Source: Acidobacteriaceae bacterium
GTDB lineage: Bacteria; Acidobacteriota; Terriglobia; Terriglobales; Acidobacteriaceae
Assembly (NCBI GenBank): GCA_025462785.1
Contig: JAOAPG010000229.1
Span: 1 to 30,415 of the forward strand
Direction of reading: 5' to 3'
DNA length: 30,415 nt
Part shown: piece after piece, positions 7,977-15,443 of the stretch
How positions within the stretch are numbered: position 1 is the stretch's first letter
How the letters are laid out: every line of letters begins with the position of its first letter
Made by a program: the position numbers and the translations under genes
The notes under the pieces: model-generated
The model's input: only the letters and a program-made list of their open reading frames with translations
What the model was told of the DNA's origin: nothing
Database searches by the model: none

Positions 7977-9203
7977 TCATAGGGCATCCTCGAAGCGTGA
8001 CCGAAACATGGCATTGAACTGAGCCAGAACAGCGCAAATGGCCCGTCCCGGGCTTTTCCAGCAACGGTTCTCCAGGGAAGCAATCGCCAGGCCGAGCTTG
8101 AGCTTCAAGGTGTCCTCAGAGTGGAAATAGCCACCGCTGTTGCGGCGCATAATTTCCAGCTGGCCGTTGAGGGCTTCCACCACGTTGGTGGTAGAAAGAG
8201 AGCGGCGAATGGCCTCTGGGTAGGCGAGGAAGGCCAGGTAGTGCTGGCGCTTCTTGTGCAGTTCCGCGATGAAGCTGGGATAGGTTTTGCCGAAGCGCTC
8301 ACACAGTTGCTCGAACTGTTGGTTTCCAACTTCGAGGTTCCAGCAAGACTTGAGGGCGCGCCAGCGCTGTTGAAACTCGGCGTTATCGGGTTTGCTGAGA
8401 TGGTTTCTGGCATTGCGTTGCATGTGGACCACACACAGCTGAACATCGGCCTGGGGGAACAAGCTCTGGGTGATGGGCAGGAGTCCGGAAAAATCATCAT
8501 GCACGACGAGCAGCACGCGGCGTAGGCCACGCTCCAGCAGTCCACGGAGAACCAGTTTCCAGTCTTCGAGATTTTCCCGTCCCGGCCGCGGCCGGCAAGT
8601 GAGGACCTGCTTGCGGCCACCGCGATCGAGGCCGACGACGACATAAATGCAAGCCGGGCGAAGGCGATCGCCGTCGCGAAACTCAACGTATTTGCCATCG
8701 AGGAACAAGGCCAAAAGATCACAATCGAGAGGGCGGCTGTTGCGCAGTTCCAGCTCATCGATCAAGTCGGTGGCGACCCGCTCCAGCTCCTGTTGCGAGC
8801 GGGAGAGGCCCATTTTCTCCAAGGCGTCCTGGACCGCGTTGAGGGAGCGAGCCGAAGCCAGCAGGGAGAGCAAGAGGGCTTGGGTTTCCTCCGCATAACC
8901 ACGCTGGTAGGGGGGCGGCAAGCTGGCGGGGCGGAAGTCGCCCACGCGCGAACGTGGCACCCGCACCTCGACGGGAACGGTGCCGACCTGGAGCGCGCGA
9001 TCGTAGAAGCCATTGGGCTTATCTTGGCGAGCGCGCTGGAGATAGGCTTGGCGTTCGGCGACGCCCAGGCTGGACAGCATCCAACCGAGCAGTTCGCGCA
9101 AAGTGTAATTGCCCAGCCCACCGGCCAGAGCTTGCTCCACCTCCATCGGCAAAGACGCAGCAGGAGAATTTGGTGATACGCTAGGTTTTGGATCTGTGGC
9201 CAT
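7977..9203 (-). CDS. IS256-family (mutator-type) DDE transposase
   Basis: This is an intact transposase of 408 aa from the ATG at 9203. That start is preferred over the upstream ATG at 9239 because AGAGGAG lies eight bases before it. The DDE catalytic core is visible: Asp169 in LFLDGKYVEFRDG, Asp236/237 in VVHDDFSG, the family C-x2-H motif CVVHMQRN (Cys257, His260) and Glu343 in STTNVVEALNGQLE. The N-terminal part (about 20-140) is the usual DNA-binding region. Length and motif spacing are normal for the family, with no frameshift. It is the only gene in the IS256 element and is oriented against the surrounding IS110 gene. Its leader contains two strong hairpins (9248-9306) that could limit read-through expression. 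Confidence 0.93.
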   Translation of the reverse strand: MATDPKPSVSPNSPAASLPMEVEQALAGGLGNYTLRELLGWMLSSLGVAERQAYLQRARQDKPNGFYDRALQVGTVPVEVRVPRSRVGDFRPASLPPPYQRGYAEETQALLLSLLASARSLNAVQDALEKMGLSRSQQELERVATDLIDELELRNSRPLDCDLLALFLDGKYVEFRDGDRLRPACIYVVVGLDRGGRKQVLTCRPRPGRENLEDWKLVLRGLLERGLRRVLLVVHDDFSGLLPITQSLFPQADVQLCVVHMQRNARNHLSKPDNAEFQQRWRALKSCWNLEVGNQQFEQLCERFGKTYPSFIAELHKKRQHYLAFLAYPEAIRRSLSTTNVVEALNGQLEIMRRNSGGYFHSEDTLKLKLGLAIASLENRCWKSPGRAICAVLAQFNAMFRSRFEDAL

Positions 9204-9247
9204 CAGTTTGACTCCTCTCAGAGGGAATTGAACGGACATGGGTCTCC

Positions 9248-9306
9248 CCCCAGGGCTGCAATCCCTGGGGATTCACTTTCGGGGTAGCTTCCGCTCGGAA
9301 GCCCCG
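9248..9306 (-). promoter_or_regulatory. Two tandem hairpins in the leader of the IS256 transposase
   Basis: The first stem pairs CCCCAGGG (9248-9255) with CCCTGGGG (9263-9270) around a 7-base loop. The second (9280-9306) pairs CGGGG plus CTTCC with GGAAG plus CCCCG, with a 3-base bulge and a 4-base loop. They lie between the right tip and the transposase start. In other IS elements such leader structures damp transposase made from outside transcription; that role is inferred here. Confidence 0.45.
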
Positions 9307-9434
9307 AGCCCTCCGCAAAGGAGTTGGTTAACTACTTCGCTCAAGCCCAACTTACGGGTGACTACTTCCGTCCCCGCTGTGGCTCTTTGTTCTCACGGAA
9401 GCGAAACTAAAAATCTCCCCTTCGCTCAATATTA

Positions 9435-9448
9435 CAAACACAACTTTC
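9435..9448 (-). repeat. Right inner inverted repeat of the IS256-family element
   Basis: CAAACACAACTTTC is the exact reverse complement of 7956-7969 and lies 11 bases inside the right tip (9459). Confidence 0.8.
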
Positions 9449-9459
9449 CTTTTACTCCC

Positions 9460-9467
9460 GCAACCTT
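9460..9467 (+). repeat. Right copy of 8-bp target-site duplication (GCAACCTT)
   Basis: Identical to 7936-7943. The IS110 reading frame resumes through this copy as A-T-F-F-Q-G-L-N. Confidence 0.85.
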
Positions 9468-10404
9468 CTTCCAGGGGTTGAATGCGGCGCGTGTGGTGGT
9501 GGAAGTGGGGACACACTCGGCCTGGGTGCAGGAAGTCATCCGTGGTTACGGGCACGAAGTGTTAGTGGCCAACCCGCGGTTAATGGAAGGATCGAAGCGG
9601 CGCAAGCGGAAGAATGATCGGATCGATGCCAACAAGTTGGCCCGCTTGGGGCGAGTGGATCCGGAGTCGTTGCACCCGATGCAGCACCGCAGTCGGGATG
9701 TGCGGCAGGACCTGGTGATGCTACGGGCTCGCGATGCCTTGGTGGCGGTACGGACCGAGCTGATCAACGCCACGCGAGGACTGGTGAAGAGTATGGGCAA
9801 GCGACTGCCCAAGTCTTCCAGTCGGAGCTTTGCCCAAAAGGTAGAGGAGGCAGTTCCCGCCGAGATAGGCGAAGCCCTGCTGCCGCTGGTACGTATGACG
9901 GGGATAGTGAGTGATTGCATCAAGCAGTACGACGAGAAGATGGAGAAGCTAGCCAGCGAGAAGTATGGGCATACGGCGTTATTGCGGCAGATGAAAGGAG
10001 TGGGGCCGATCACGGCGCTGGCCTATGTGTTGACCTTGGAGAATCCGCAACGATTCTTGAAGAGTCGGGATGTGGGACCGTATTTGGGATTGGTGCCGAG
10101 GCAGGAGGACTCCGGGGAGAGTCAGCCACAATTAGGAATCAGCAAAGCCGGGGACACGATGGTGCGCAAGCTGTTGGTGGGGAGCGCGCAGTATATCTTG
10201 GGACCATTCGGACCGGACACGGATTTACGACGATACGGGCTGCGGTTATGCGAGCGGGGTGGAAAGAATGCGAAGAAGCGAGCGGCGGTAGCGGTGGCAC
10301 GGAAGTTGGCAGTGCTACTGCATCGGCTCTGGGTGAGTGGAGAGGTGTATGAGCCGCTGCGCCACGGCATGGCAGCGACGACCGCGCACGCGGCGGCTGC
10401 GTAG
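9460..10404 (+). pseudogene. IS110-family transposase, C-terminal fragment (separated by IS256 insertion)
   Basis: This is the rest of the split IS110 recombinase, about 314 codons. The remaining RuvC-like acidic residues are seen in VVVEVGTHSAWV (Glu) and KNDRIDANKLARL (two Asp). A helical linker follows, then the Transposase_20-type domain with GVGPITALAYVLTLE, YLGLVPRQEDSGES and GISKAGDTMVRKLL. The serine of the SGES stretch is the likely nucleophile region in the current model of IS110 bridge recombinases. An open frame continues backwards into the IS256 tip to 9238, but that extension is IS256 non-coding DNA and not part of the protein. On its own this fragment lacks the first catalytic Asp, so it should be inactive. 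Confidence 0.88.
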
Positions 10405-10621
10405 CGGGTCAGAAGAAAGCGAAAACGTCGAAAGCGAGACAACTATTTAAAGAACTTGGTATCGGAAGGTCCCGAACAGAGAACAGACAGGAGTTGATGG
10501 CGCGGGAACCAGAGCGGATACTGAAGGTTTGCCAGACAACGACATCCACCGCCTTGTTCGGGTGACTGCGTTCTGAGCGCTGGTCTATTTAAGATCTCGC
10601 GATAGATGGCAGCCCCAACAA

Positions 10622-10655
10622 TCCCAGGTCTGTCACGAGAGTGATGGACCTGGGA
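10622..10655 (+). repeat. Long stem-loop with GAGA tetraloop in the IS110 downstream region
   Basis: TCCCAGGTC at 10622-10630 pairs with GACCTGGGA at 10647-10655. The inner TGTCAC/GTGATG strands add six more pairs, two of them G-U, around a GAGA (GNRA-class) loop at 10637-10640. That makes a 15-pair uninterrupted stem. There is no T-run after it, so it is not a canonical terminator. The presence of G-U pairs suggests the structure acts as RNA. Confidence 0.7.
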
Positions 10656-10892
10656 CTATGATCGGACCCCAAATTGCACCGGGCCCACAAGAGGCCCATT
10701 CAGAGTGCGGATAGAAGCAGGGCAACGGTGGGGTGGCGTCGGCCAGAGTTTCTCGTCGGTTTTGGTTCGAAGCGGATCAATGATGTTCTGCGACCGAAAT
10801 GAAGAGATGATGGTGGAGAAATGCGCCTCGAGTGGTGAGGCGAAGTGTGGCTGCCGAGGATGCTCAAGAAAAAGCGAAAACCACTCCACTAA

Positions 10893-10930
10893 GGAACGAA
10901 GCTCAACTGAACTGCGTTTCGCTTCGTTCC
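10893..10930. repeat. 10-bp perfect inverted repeat
   Basis: GGAACGAAGC (10893-10902) is the reverse complement of GCTTCGTTCC (10921-10930), separated by 18 bases. It lies 12 bp before the 26-bp inverted repeat, so the two form consecutive hairpins. Confidence 0.65.
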
Positions 10931-10942
10931 GAGCTCGATTGT

Positions 10943-11019
10943 GTGGTGAGTTGCGGGGCTGTCAAGGGTCAAGATGAACGCCACTGCGGGGCGCCCTTGA
11001 CAGCCCCGCAACTCACCAC
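10943..11019. repeat. Perfect 26-bp inverted repeat with 25-base spacer
   Basis: The left arm 10943-10968 is the exact reverse complement of the right arm 10994-11019. The arms begin GTGGTGAGTT and end GTCAAGGG. The spacer itself holds a CTGCGGGGCG block resembling part of the arm. No flanking target duplication is visible. There is no U-run, and no gene lies close enough upstream for a normal terminator. It could be a small palindromic repeat (REP/MITE-like) or abutted IS ends. Confidence 0.8.
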
Positions 11020-11058
11020 GGACGTCCTACGCTGACGTCGGAAAATAAATTATTAAGG

Positions 11059-11078
11059 AGGGCCGCCACGTCGGCCCT
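11059..11078. repeat. Short GC-rich hairpin
   Basis: AGGGCCG (11059-11065) pairs with CGGCCCT (11072-11078) around a 6-base loop. GACTTTTA follows, so it might terminate rightward transcription, but no rightward gene ends nearby other than the IS110 fragment. Confidence 0.4.
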
Positions 11079-11269
11079 GACTTTTATGACCTCACAGAAG
11101 GCGCTCAAACCCAGCGAAGTTCATAGTCCAAATCGTCATGGCCGAGAAAGTTACCGATGTAGTCGGGGTAGAAGGAGAGCTGTAAAGCCTGCGGGAAACA
11201 TCGGTGGTGAAAGCCGCAAAAACGCCGATGAAGCAATCCTGGCGTGAGTCATTGATACTGACACCGCTC

Positions 11270-11674
11270 TCACGAGTTGATCGTGAACGAGACGGCGTTA
11301 GACTTCTTCCCTATACACGAGGTTGACACCACGCCGATCCCACCGGAGACAAAAATGGTACCGCCGTCTGAGGGATTGAACACGAAAACCAGCACCGTTC
11401 CGAGTTCTGCAATGTCGGTCGCTGTAATAGTTGCGACCAGTTCATGGCTGTTGATAAACGTCGTGACCCGAAAGGAACCGTTCCAACTCACCACCGAGCC
11501 ATTTTGGAAGCCATTGCCGTTGACAGTCAACAGGAACTGGCTGCCTCCGATTGTAGAACCGCTTGGCGAGATCGAAGTAATGGACGGCCAGGGGGGACAG
11601 GTTCCGCAGGAGAGGGCTGTGGCCAGCGTGATCGCGAGCACGGCAAAAATAGGCGATCTAGATTGCGTTGCCAT
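11270..11674 (-). CDS. Small exported protein with a TIG/IPT-like immunoglobulin domain
   Basis: Function is unknown; the product is 134 aa. The start at 11674 is chosen because GGAGGTG lies seven bases upstream, while the open frame further upstream is Cys/Arg-rich and looks non-coding. The N-terminus is a signal peptide (basic MATQSRS, then hydrophobic IFAVLAITLATALS) followed by CGTC, which could be a weak lipobox with Cys at about 23. The remainder reads like one TIG/IPT domain: PSITSISPSGSTIGGSQF opens it, and NGNGFQNGSVVSWNG is the usual second-strand pattern. Such domains mediate binding in surface and extracellular proteins. It is flanked by the mobile island and a divergence-free gap, with no operon partner. 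The family call rests on pattern only. Confidence 0.65.
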   Translation of the reverse strand: MATQSRSPIFAVLAITLATALSCGTCPPWPSITSISPSGSTIGGSQFLLTVNGNGFQNGSVVSWNGSFRVTTFINSHELVATITATDIAELGTVLVFVFNPSDGGTIFVSGGIGVVSTSCIGKKSNAVSFTINS

Positions 11675-11899
11675 CGGCTTGCACCTCCGGTAAAACTGCC
11701 TAACGAAAAGTGAGTTATAACAGCGGCAGCAAGTTGGAGGATACCGGCAGGAACAGCGAAACCTCAAAAACGCGTCCGCTAAACGTCGAAATTATACGCC
11801 GGATGGGAACGGTTTGAGGGGTGTGAGTTTTGGCTTATTGCATCCGGCCGTCGCGACGCCAGTACTCCTTTGCCTGTGATCCATGGGTGAATTTTAGTC

Positions 11900-12559
11900 T
11901 TAAGTAGACCAGCTTTGACGGTCGCCTTGCGTGAACTTAGTAGTCTGCTCTGTTCCTACCCGGAAGATCGCGACTCCGATTAACTCAGCCTTGTCTCGCA
12001 GCGGGAGCTCCCCGGCGATGGCCATTGTCATCTGCTTGATGAACGCAGCGTGCTGTTGCAGACCATCCATAAACCCCGGTGCACTGGGATTCGATGGTTC
12101 GCCAGTTTTCATCAGGACTAACGCATATTGCTCCATTCCCGGAGGCTCGGCTGGATCGTGAATGGCACTCGGATCGATGAGCCACGGCCCGTGCACCTCC
12201 GCAATTAGACGACCCGCTTTGATCGCTGGATCGCTACTGGCAATGTCTTGTGCCTGCACTAATGATTCCGCTTTCAAAACGAAAATGCCACGCAGCGGGG
12301 TGTCGTCTGTAAACGGCCTCTCGATCACAAGCTTGTGTTCAGCAGCCAGCTTCCGGATATTGCCCATGTGCTCCTCCTGAAGGTTTTCGCCCGCCTCTTT
12401 GTTCAGTTGCGGAGCGTTGGAAGGGCGTCTCAAGAGCACAAAGAAGTACTTTGGAGCACTCGCCTCGGACTGAAGTTGTGCCAAGCTTGCATCCGCCAGC
12501 GCGGTGACCATGAGCATCGCTGTGAGCAAAATTCTTTTCAAGGGGCTAAACTTGCTCAA
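11900..12559 (-). CDS. Secreted protein with two YCII-like domains
   Basis: A 219-aa protein of unknown physiological role. Residues 1-27 form a signal peptide (KRILLTAMLMVTALADASLA, then Q). Residues of about 37-128 fit the YCII-related fold: a YFFVLLRRP first strand, a conserved His in EEHMGNIRKLAAEHKL, and DDTPLRGIFVLKAES. The final strand region is AEVHGPWLID. A second, more divergent copy follows (MEQYALVLMKTGE to about 205), so the protein is a tandem duplication. YCII domains in cytoplasmic proteins are small ferredoxin-like folds with a catalytic-looking His/Asp pair; a secreted tandem form is less usual. The start is a TTG (12559) with no visible Shine-Dalgarno site, but the signal peptide follows directly, which supports it. 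It is transcribed alone, leftwards. Confidence 0.7.
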   Translation of the reverse strand: MSKFSPLKRILLTAMLMVTALADASLAQLQSEASAPKYFFVLLRRPSNAPQLNKEAGENLQEEHMGNIRKLAAEHKLVIERPFTDDTPLRGIFVLKAESLVQAQDIASSDPAIKAGRLIAEVHGPWLIDPSAIHDPAEPPGMEQYALVLMKTGEPSNPSAPGFMDGLQQHAAFIKQMTMAIAGELPLRDKAELIGVAIFRVGTEQTTKFTQGDRQSWST

Positions 12560-12829
12560 ATACGGAAGCGATTTTAGCGCAAATACCTGTAATGTACCGG
12601 CTTCAAACGACGGCGAATCCTAGGCCAAAGAAAGGAGGCCTGTGCCAGTCGCTTTTCTGGGGTCTGTCCCTACATACGGCTATCCCATGTGCTGGCTGTT
12701 CGTGTTTCGTAACGATTCCCGCACACCCTTAGTGTCCTGAGTGTCTTCGTCGTTATGCGTTAAAGGCCTGCATCATGCATCAAGGGGCAAATACGGTTTG
12801 TTCGTTTTTCATGACACGCGGCGGATTCG
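12560..12829. other. Gene-free gap holding eroded 5' part of the sensor kinase
   Basis: About 270 bp without a credible gene. It should contain the promoter of the leftward YCII protein and, on the right, the lost N-terminal membrane region of the downstream kinase pseudogene. An in-frame TGA near 12829 and the absence of any other membrane-helix coding frame show that this part is already degraded. No clear promoter or terminator is visible. Confidence 0.4.
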
Positions 12830-12840
12830 TGTGACTCGGG

Positions 12841-15398
12841 TGGCGCTTTGCGATATGTCTGCTCGCGATCTATGTGTTTTCGACCGGAATAAAGACATTA
12901 ACAGCGGTGGCATCGGTCGTGACTGCTGTGGTGCTTCCGTTCACCGTGCCGCAGATATTTGCACTAGTTCATGAGGCTAGAACCTCAAAAGAACACAAGC
13001 GCTTACTGGAAAAAGCATTGGCCGAACGAAATGCGGCGCAAGATAAGCTGCGGAAAACAAACGAAACACTCGAGCAACGAGTCCACGCTCGCACGACAGA
13101 ACTAGCCGAAGCAAATCATGCTTTACAAGCGGAAATCGAGCGTCGGGAACGGATTGAGGAGAAGCTTGCAGAGTTAGCGTCCATAGTGGAGTTCTCAGAC
13201 GATGCGATTATAGGAAAGAGTTTGAATGGCATAGTGAGGAACTGGAACAGCGGGGCGGAACGAATCTATGGCTACACAGCCGCGGATATGGTTGGCAAGC
13301 CGATTTCGATTCTCGCGCCGGCGGATCGCGCCGATGAAATGCCGGAGATTCTGGCGAGGATAGCCAATGGAGAGAGCGTCCACCACTATGAGACGGTTCG
13401 CGTCACCAAGGATCGGCAATCTCTCGATGTTTCTTTGACGGTTTCTCCGATTAGAAACTCGCAGACAGAAGTCATTGCAGCCTCCGCGATAGGGCGCGAT
13501 ATAACGGGCAGGAAGCAAGCAGAGGCGGCGCTGCTGAAATCGGAAGCGCAGTATCGACTTTTGTTTGACAGCAGTCCAGTGCCAATGTGGGTGTTTGATC
13601 GCGAGACTCTTGCCTTTTTAGGGGTGAATGAAGCAGCTATCCGGCACTATGGCTTTTCGCAGCAAGAGTTCATGGCTATGACTATTCTCGAGATAAGGCC
13701 GGAGGAAGATATTGCTGCAATTCTGGAACATGTTTCTCATCTTGAACCAGGCCTTCAGCCCATCGAGATCTGGAGACATAAAAAGAAAGACGGATCAATT
13801 CTCGAGGTGGAGATCACCAGTTACAACTTGCAATTTGGTGAAAAAGAGACGCTCAGTTAGTGTTGGCACAGGACGTAACCGAAAAACGGAAAAGTGAACT
13901 ACGGCTTCGACATTCAGAAGAGAAGTTTTCGAAGGCTTTCAGGTCGAGTCCACTTGCGATCAGCATCACAACGCAAGCTGAGGGACAGTACGTTGATGTG
14001 AATGATGCATTCCTGAAAATGATGGAATACGAGCGGGCTGAGGTCATCGGCCGCACGTCTGCCGAACTAAATTTATTCGCGGATCCCGGATCGCGAAACG
14101 CAGTAATGAGGCTATTGGGTCAGCTCGTTCGAGATGCACTTTAAAACCAAGCAGCGAGATTTGAGGCTGGCCCAAGTCGCGGCAGAGCTGATCCACTTAG
14201 ATGGAGCCCCGTGCGTCTTGGCAATCATCCACGATATTACCGAAGAGAAACGTTTGGAGGACCAGTTCCGGCAAGCGCAAAAAATGGAAGCTGGCGGCCG
14301 CCTAGCTGGCGGCGTGGCACATGACTTCAACAACATGTTGGGCGTCATGATGGGATACAGCGAGCTTTCGAAGGATATGTTGGATGCCGACAGTCCGGTA
14401 CAGAAGCACATCGATCAAATAAAGAAAACGGCTGTGCGAGCTGCCGGACTAACCCGCCAATTGCTGGCCTTCAGCCGGCAGCAGGTCTTGCAGCCTAGTG
14501 TGCTCGACCTGAACGCGGTGGTAAATAACGTGAGCAAGATGCTGTTGCGCATGATCGGCGAAAATGTTTCTTTGAAGCTGATTCCCGGTGCTCCACTGGG
14601 CAGCGTGCGGGCTGATCTGGGGGGAGATGGAACAGATTTTGATGAACTTGGCGGTAATGCTCGCGACGCGATGCCGGGCGGCGGAACGATTCTGATAGAA
14701 ACGGCGAATGCCGAGTTGGATGAGAGCTATCGGAAAATACATGCCGCGGTCGTGCCCGGTAGCTATGTGATGCTTTCGGTGAGTGATACAGGTTGTGGCA
14801 TAGACGAAAAGACCAAGTCGCGAATCTTCGAGCCCTTCTTTACGACAAAGCCAGCGGGCGAGGGGACAGGCTTGGGATTATCTATGGTTTACGGGGTCGT
14901 GAAACAGAGCGGCGGCTACGTATGGGTCTACAGCGAACCAAGGAAGGGGGCCACATTCACAATATATCTCCCTCGAGTGGACGAACCCGCAGAGTCTCTT
15001 CTACATCCGAAAGACGATGTGACTCTGGCCAGAGGATCTGAGACGATATTGCTAGTAGAGGACGATGATGCTCTGCGCGAACTGATTGCTGGCTTGCTTC
15101 GAAACGACGGATACAAAGTGCTGGAGGAAAAAGACGGCCCAGTCGCAATAACGGCGGCGAAGGACTATGGGGACGTGATTCATTTGCTGCTGACAGATGT
15201 CATCATGCCAGGGATGAGCGGCGGTGACTCAAGGCTCGCCTAACCGAAATCCGACCCGAGCTGAAATCACTGTATATGTCTGGCTATACGGGTAATCTGA
15301 TCGCGCATCATGGCGTGCTAAGCACAGACACAGTGCTGCTTCAAAAGCCTTTCACCAAGCTGGCTTTGCTGAGTCAGATAGAGTCAACGCTCAACTGA
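12841..15398 (+). pseudogene. Decayed multi-PAS hybrid histidine kinase with receiver domain
   Basis: The ancestral product had a membrane anchor, coiled coil, three PAS domains, HisKA, HATPase_c and a C-terminal receiver. Parts seen are one hydrophobic helix (TAVASVVTAVVLPFTV) and a coiled coil, then PAS1 (ending at SAIGRDITGRKQ), PAS2 and a PAS3 starting at SEEKFSKAF. The H-box VAHDFNN is at 14320-14340, the G-boxes are DTGCGID and GTGLGLSM, and the receiver phospho-Asp is coded at 15196-15198. The frame breaks at the A5 run 13841-13845, near 14124-14134 and near 15228, each consistent with one lost base. Between the G6 run (14619-14624) and 14656 two compensating indels scramble the N-box; the shifted frame there reads EMEQILMNLAV. 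After 15228 the shifted frame continues to a TGA at 15398 (SLYMSGYTG, LLQKPFTK). The N-terminus is missing upstream of 12841. It should be non-functional unless the sequence is in error. Confidence 0.88.
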
Positions 15399-15415
15399 GG
15401 TCAGAAATAGCAGAC

Positions 15416-15437
15416 GCCGGACTGCCAGGCATTTTTT
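15416..15437 (+). terminator. Possible intrinsic terminator after the kinase pseudogene
   Basis: GCCGG (15416-15420) and CCAGGC (15425-15430) form a short bulged stem with an ACTG loop, followed by T6 at 15432-15437. It lies 18 bp after the kinase's ancestral stop and just before the convergent enolase stop. The stem is short, so the call is moderate. Confidence 0.45.
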
Positions 15438-15443
15438 GAGATT

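Larger units (their letters stand above)
7944..9459 (-). mobile_element. IS256-family insertion sequence, apparently complete (1516 bp)
   Basis: The ends are defined by the perfect 8-bp duplication GCAACCTT at 7936-7943 and 9460-9467, and by restoration of the host IS110 frame when the segment is removed. Subterminal inverted repeats of 14 perfect bases (7956-7969 and 9435-9448) lie 12 and 11 bases in from the tips, with partial matching outside them. It encodes one intact transposase in the opposite orientation to the disrupted IS110 gene. The intact frame and perfect duplication suggest recent insertion. Confidence 0.9.
7536..10655 (+). mobile_element. IS110-family element, interrupted by an IS256-family element (ends not resolved)
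   Basis: The core is the split transposase at 7623-7943 and 9460-10404. I extend the element provisionally to the structured DNA on both sides: the inverted-repeat cluster at 7536-7624 and the GAGA-loop hairpin at 10622-10655. The true tips are unknown. IS110-group elements usually have no terminal inverted repeats and make no long target duplication, so boundaries need comparison with an empty site or a second copy. The copy is inactive on two grounds: a frameshift in the N-terminal region and the IS256 insertion. Confidence 0.5.
10405..11269. other. Gene-free region rich in inverted repeats downstream of the IS110 gene
   Basis: About 865 bp with no convincing gene. From left to right I see a 15-bp stem with GAGA loop (10622-10655), a GGGCC/GGCCC hairpin at 10681-10697, a CGCCTC/GAGGCG hairpin at 10824-10842, a 10-bp repeat pair (10893-10930), a perfect 26-bp pair (10943-11019) and a 7-bp hairpin (11059-11078). 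The first part is probably the non-coding right end of the IS110 element; the rest may be a separate repeat or remnant. A short reverse-strand frame of about 40 codons ends near 11110 and resembles a protein tail, but I recognise no family. Confidence 0.5.

Noticed and set aside
9238..9459. Upstream extension of the IS110 C-terminal frame giving an apparent 388-aa protein
   Set aside because: The first 74 codons are non-coding IS256 tip DNA read by chance; the target duplication shows where the IS110 gene really resumes.
10656..10889. 77-codon reverse-strand open frame in the repeat-rich gap
   Set aside because: No domain, no good start signal, and it lies across hairpin-forming non-coding DNA.
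11107..11243. Short reverse-strand frame of about 40 codons ending near 11107 that looks like a protein tail
   Set aside because: Stops close upstream and no family is recognised; it could be a gene remnant but cannot be supported.
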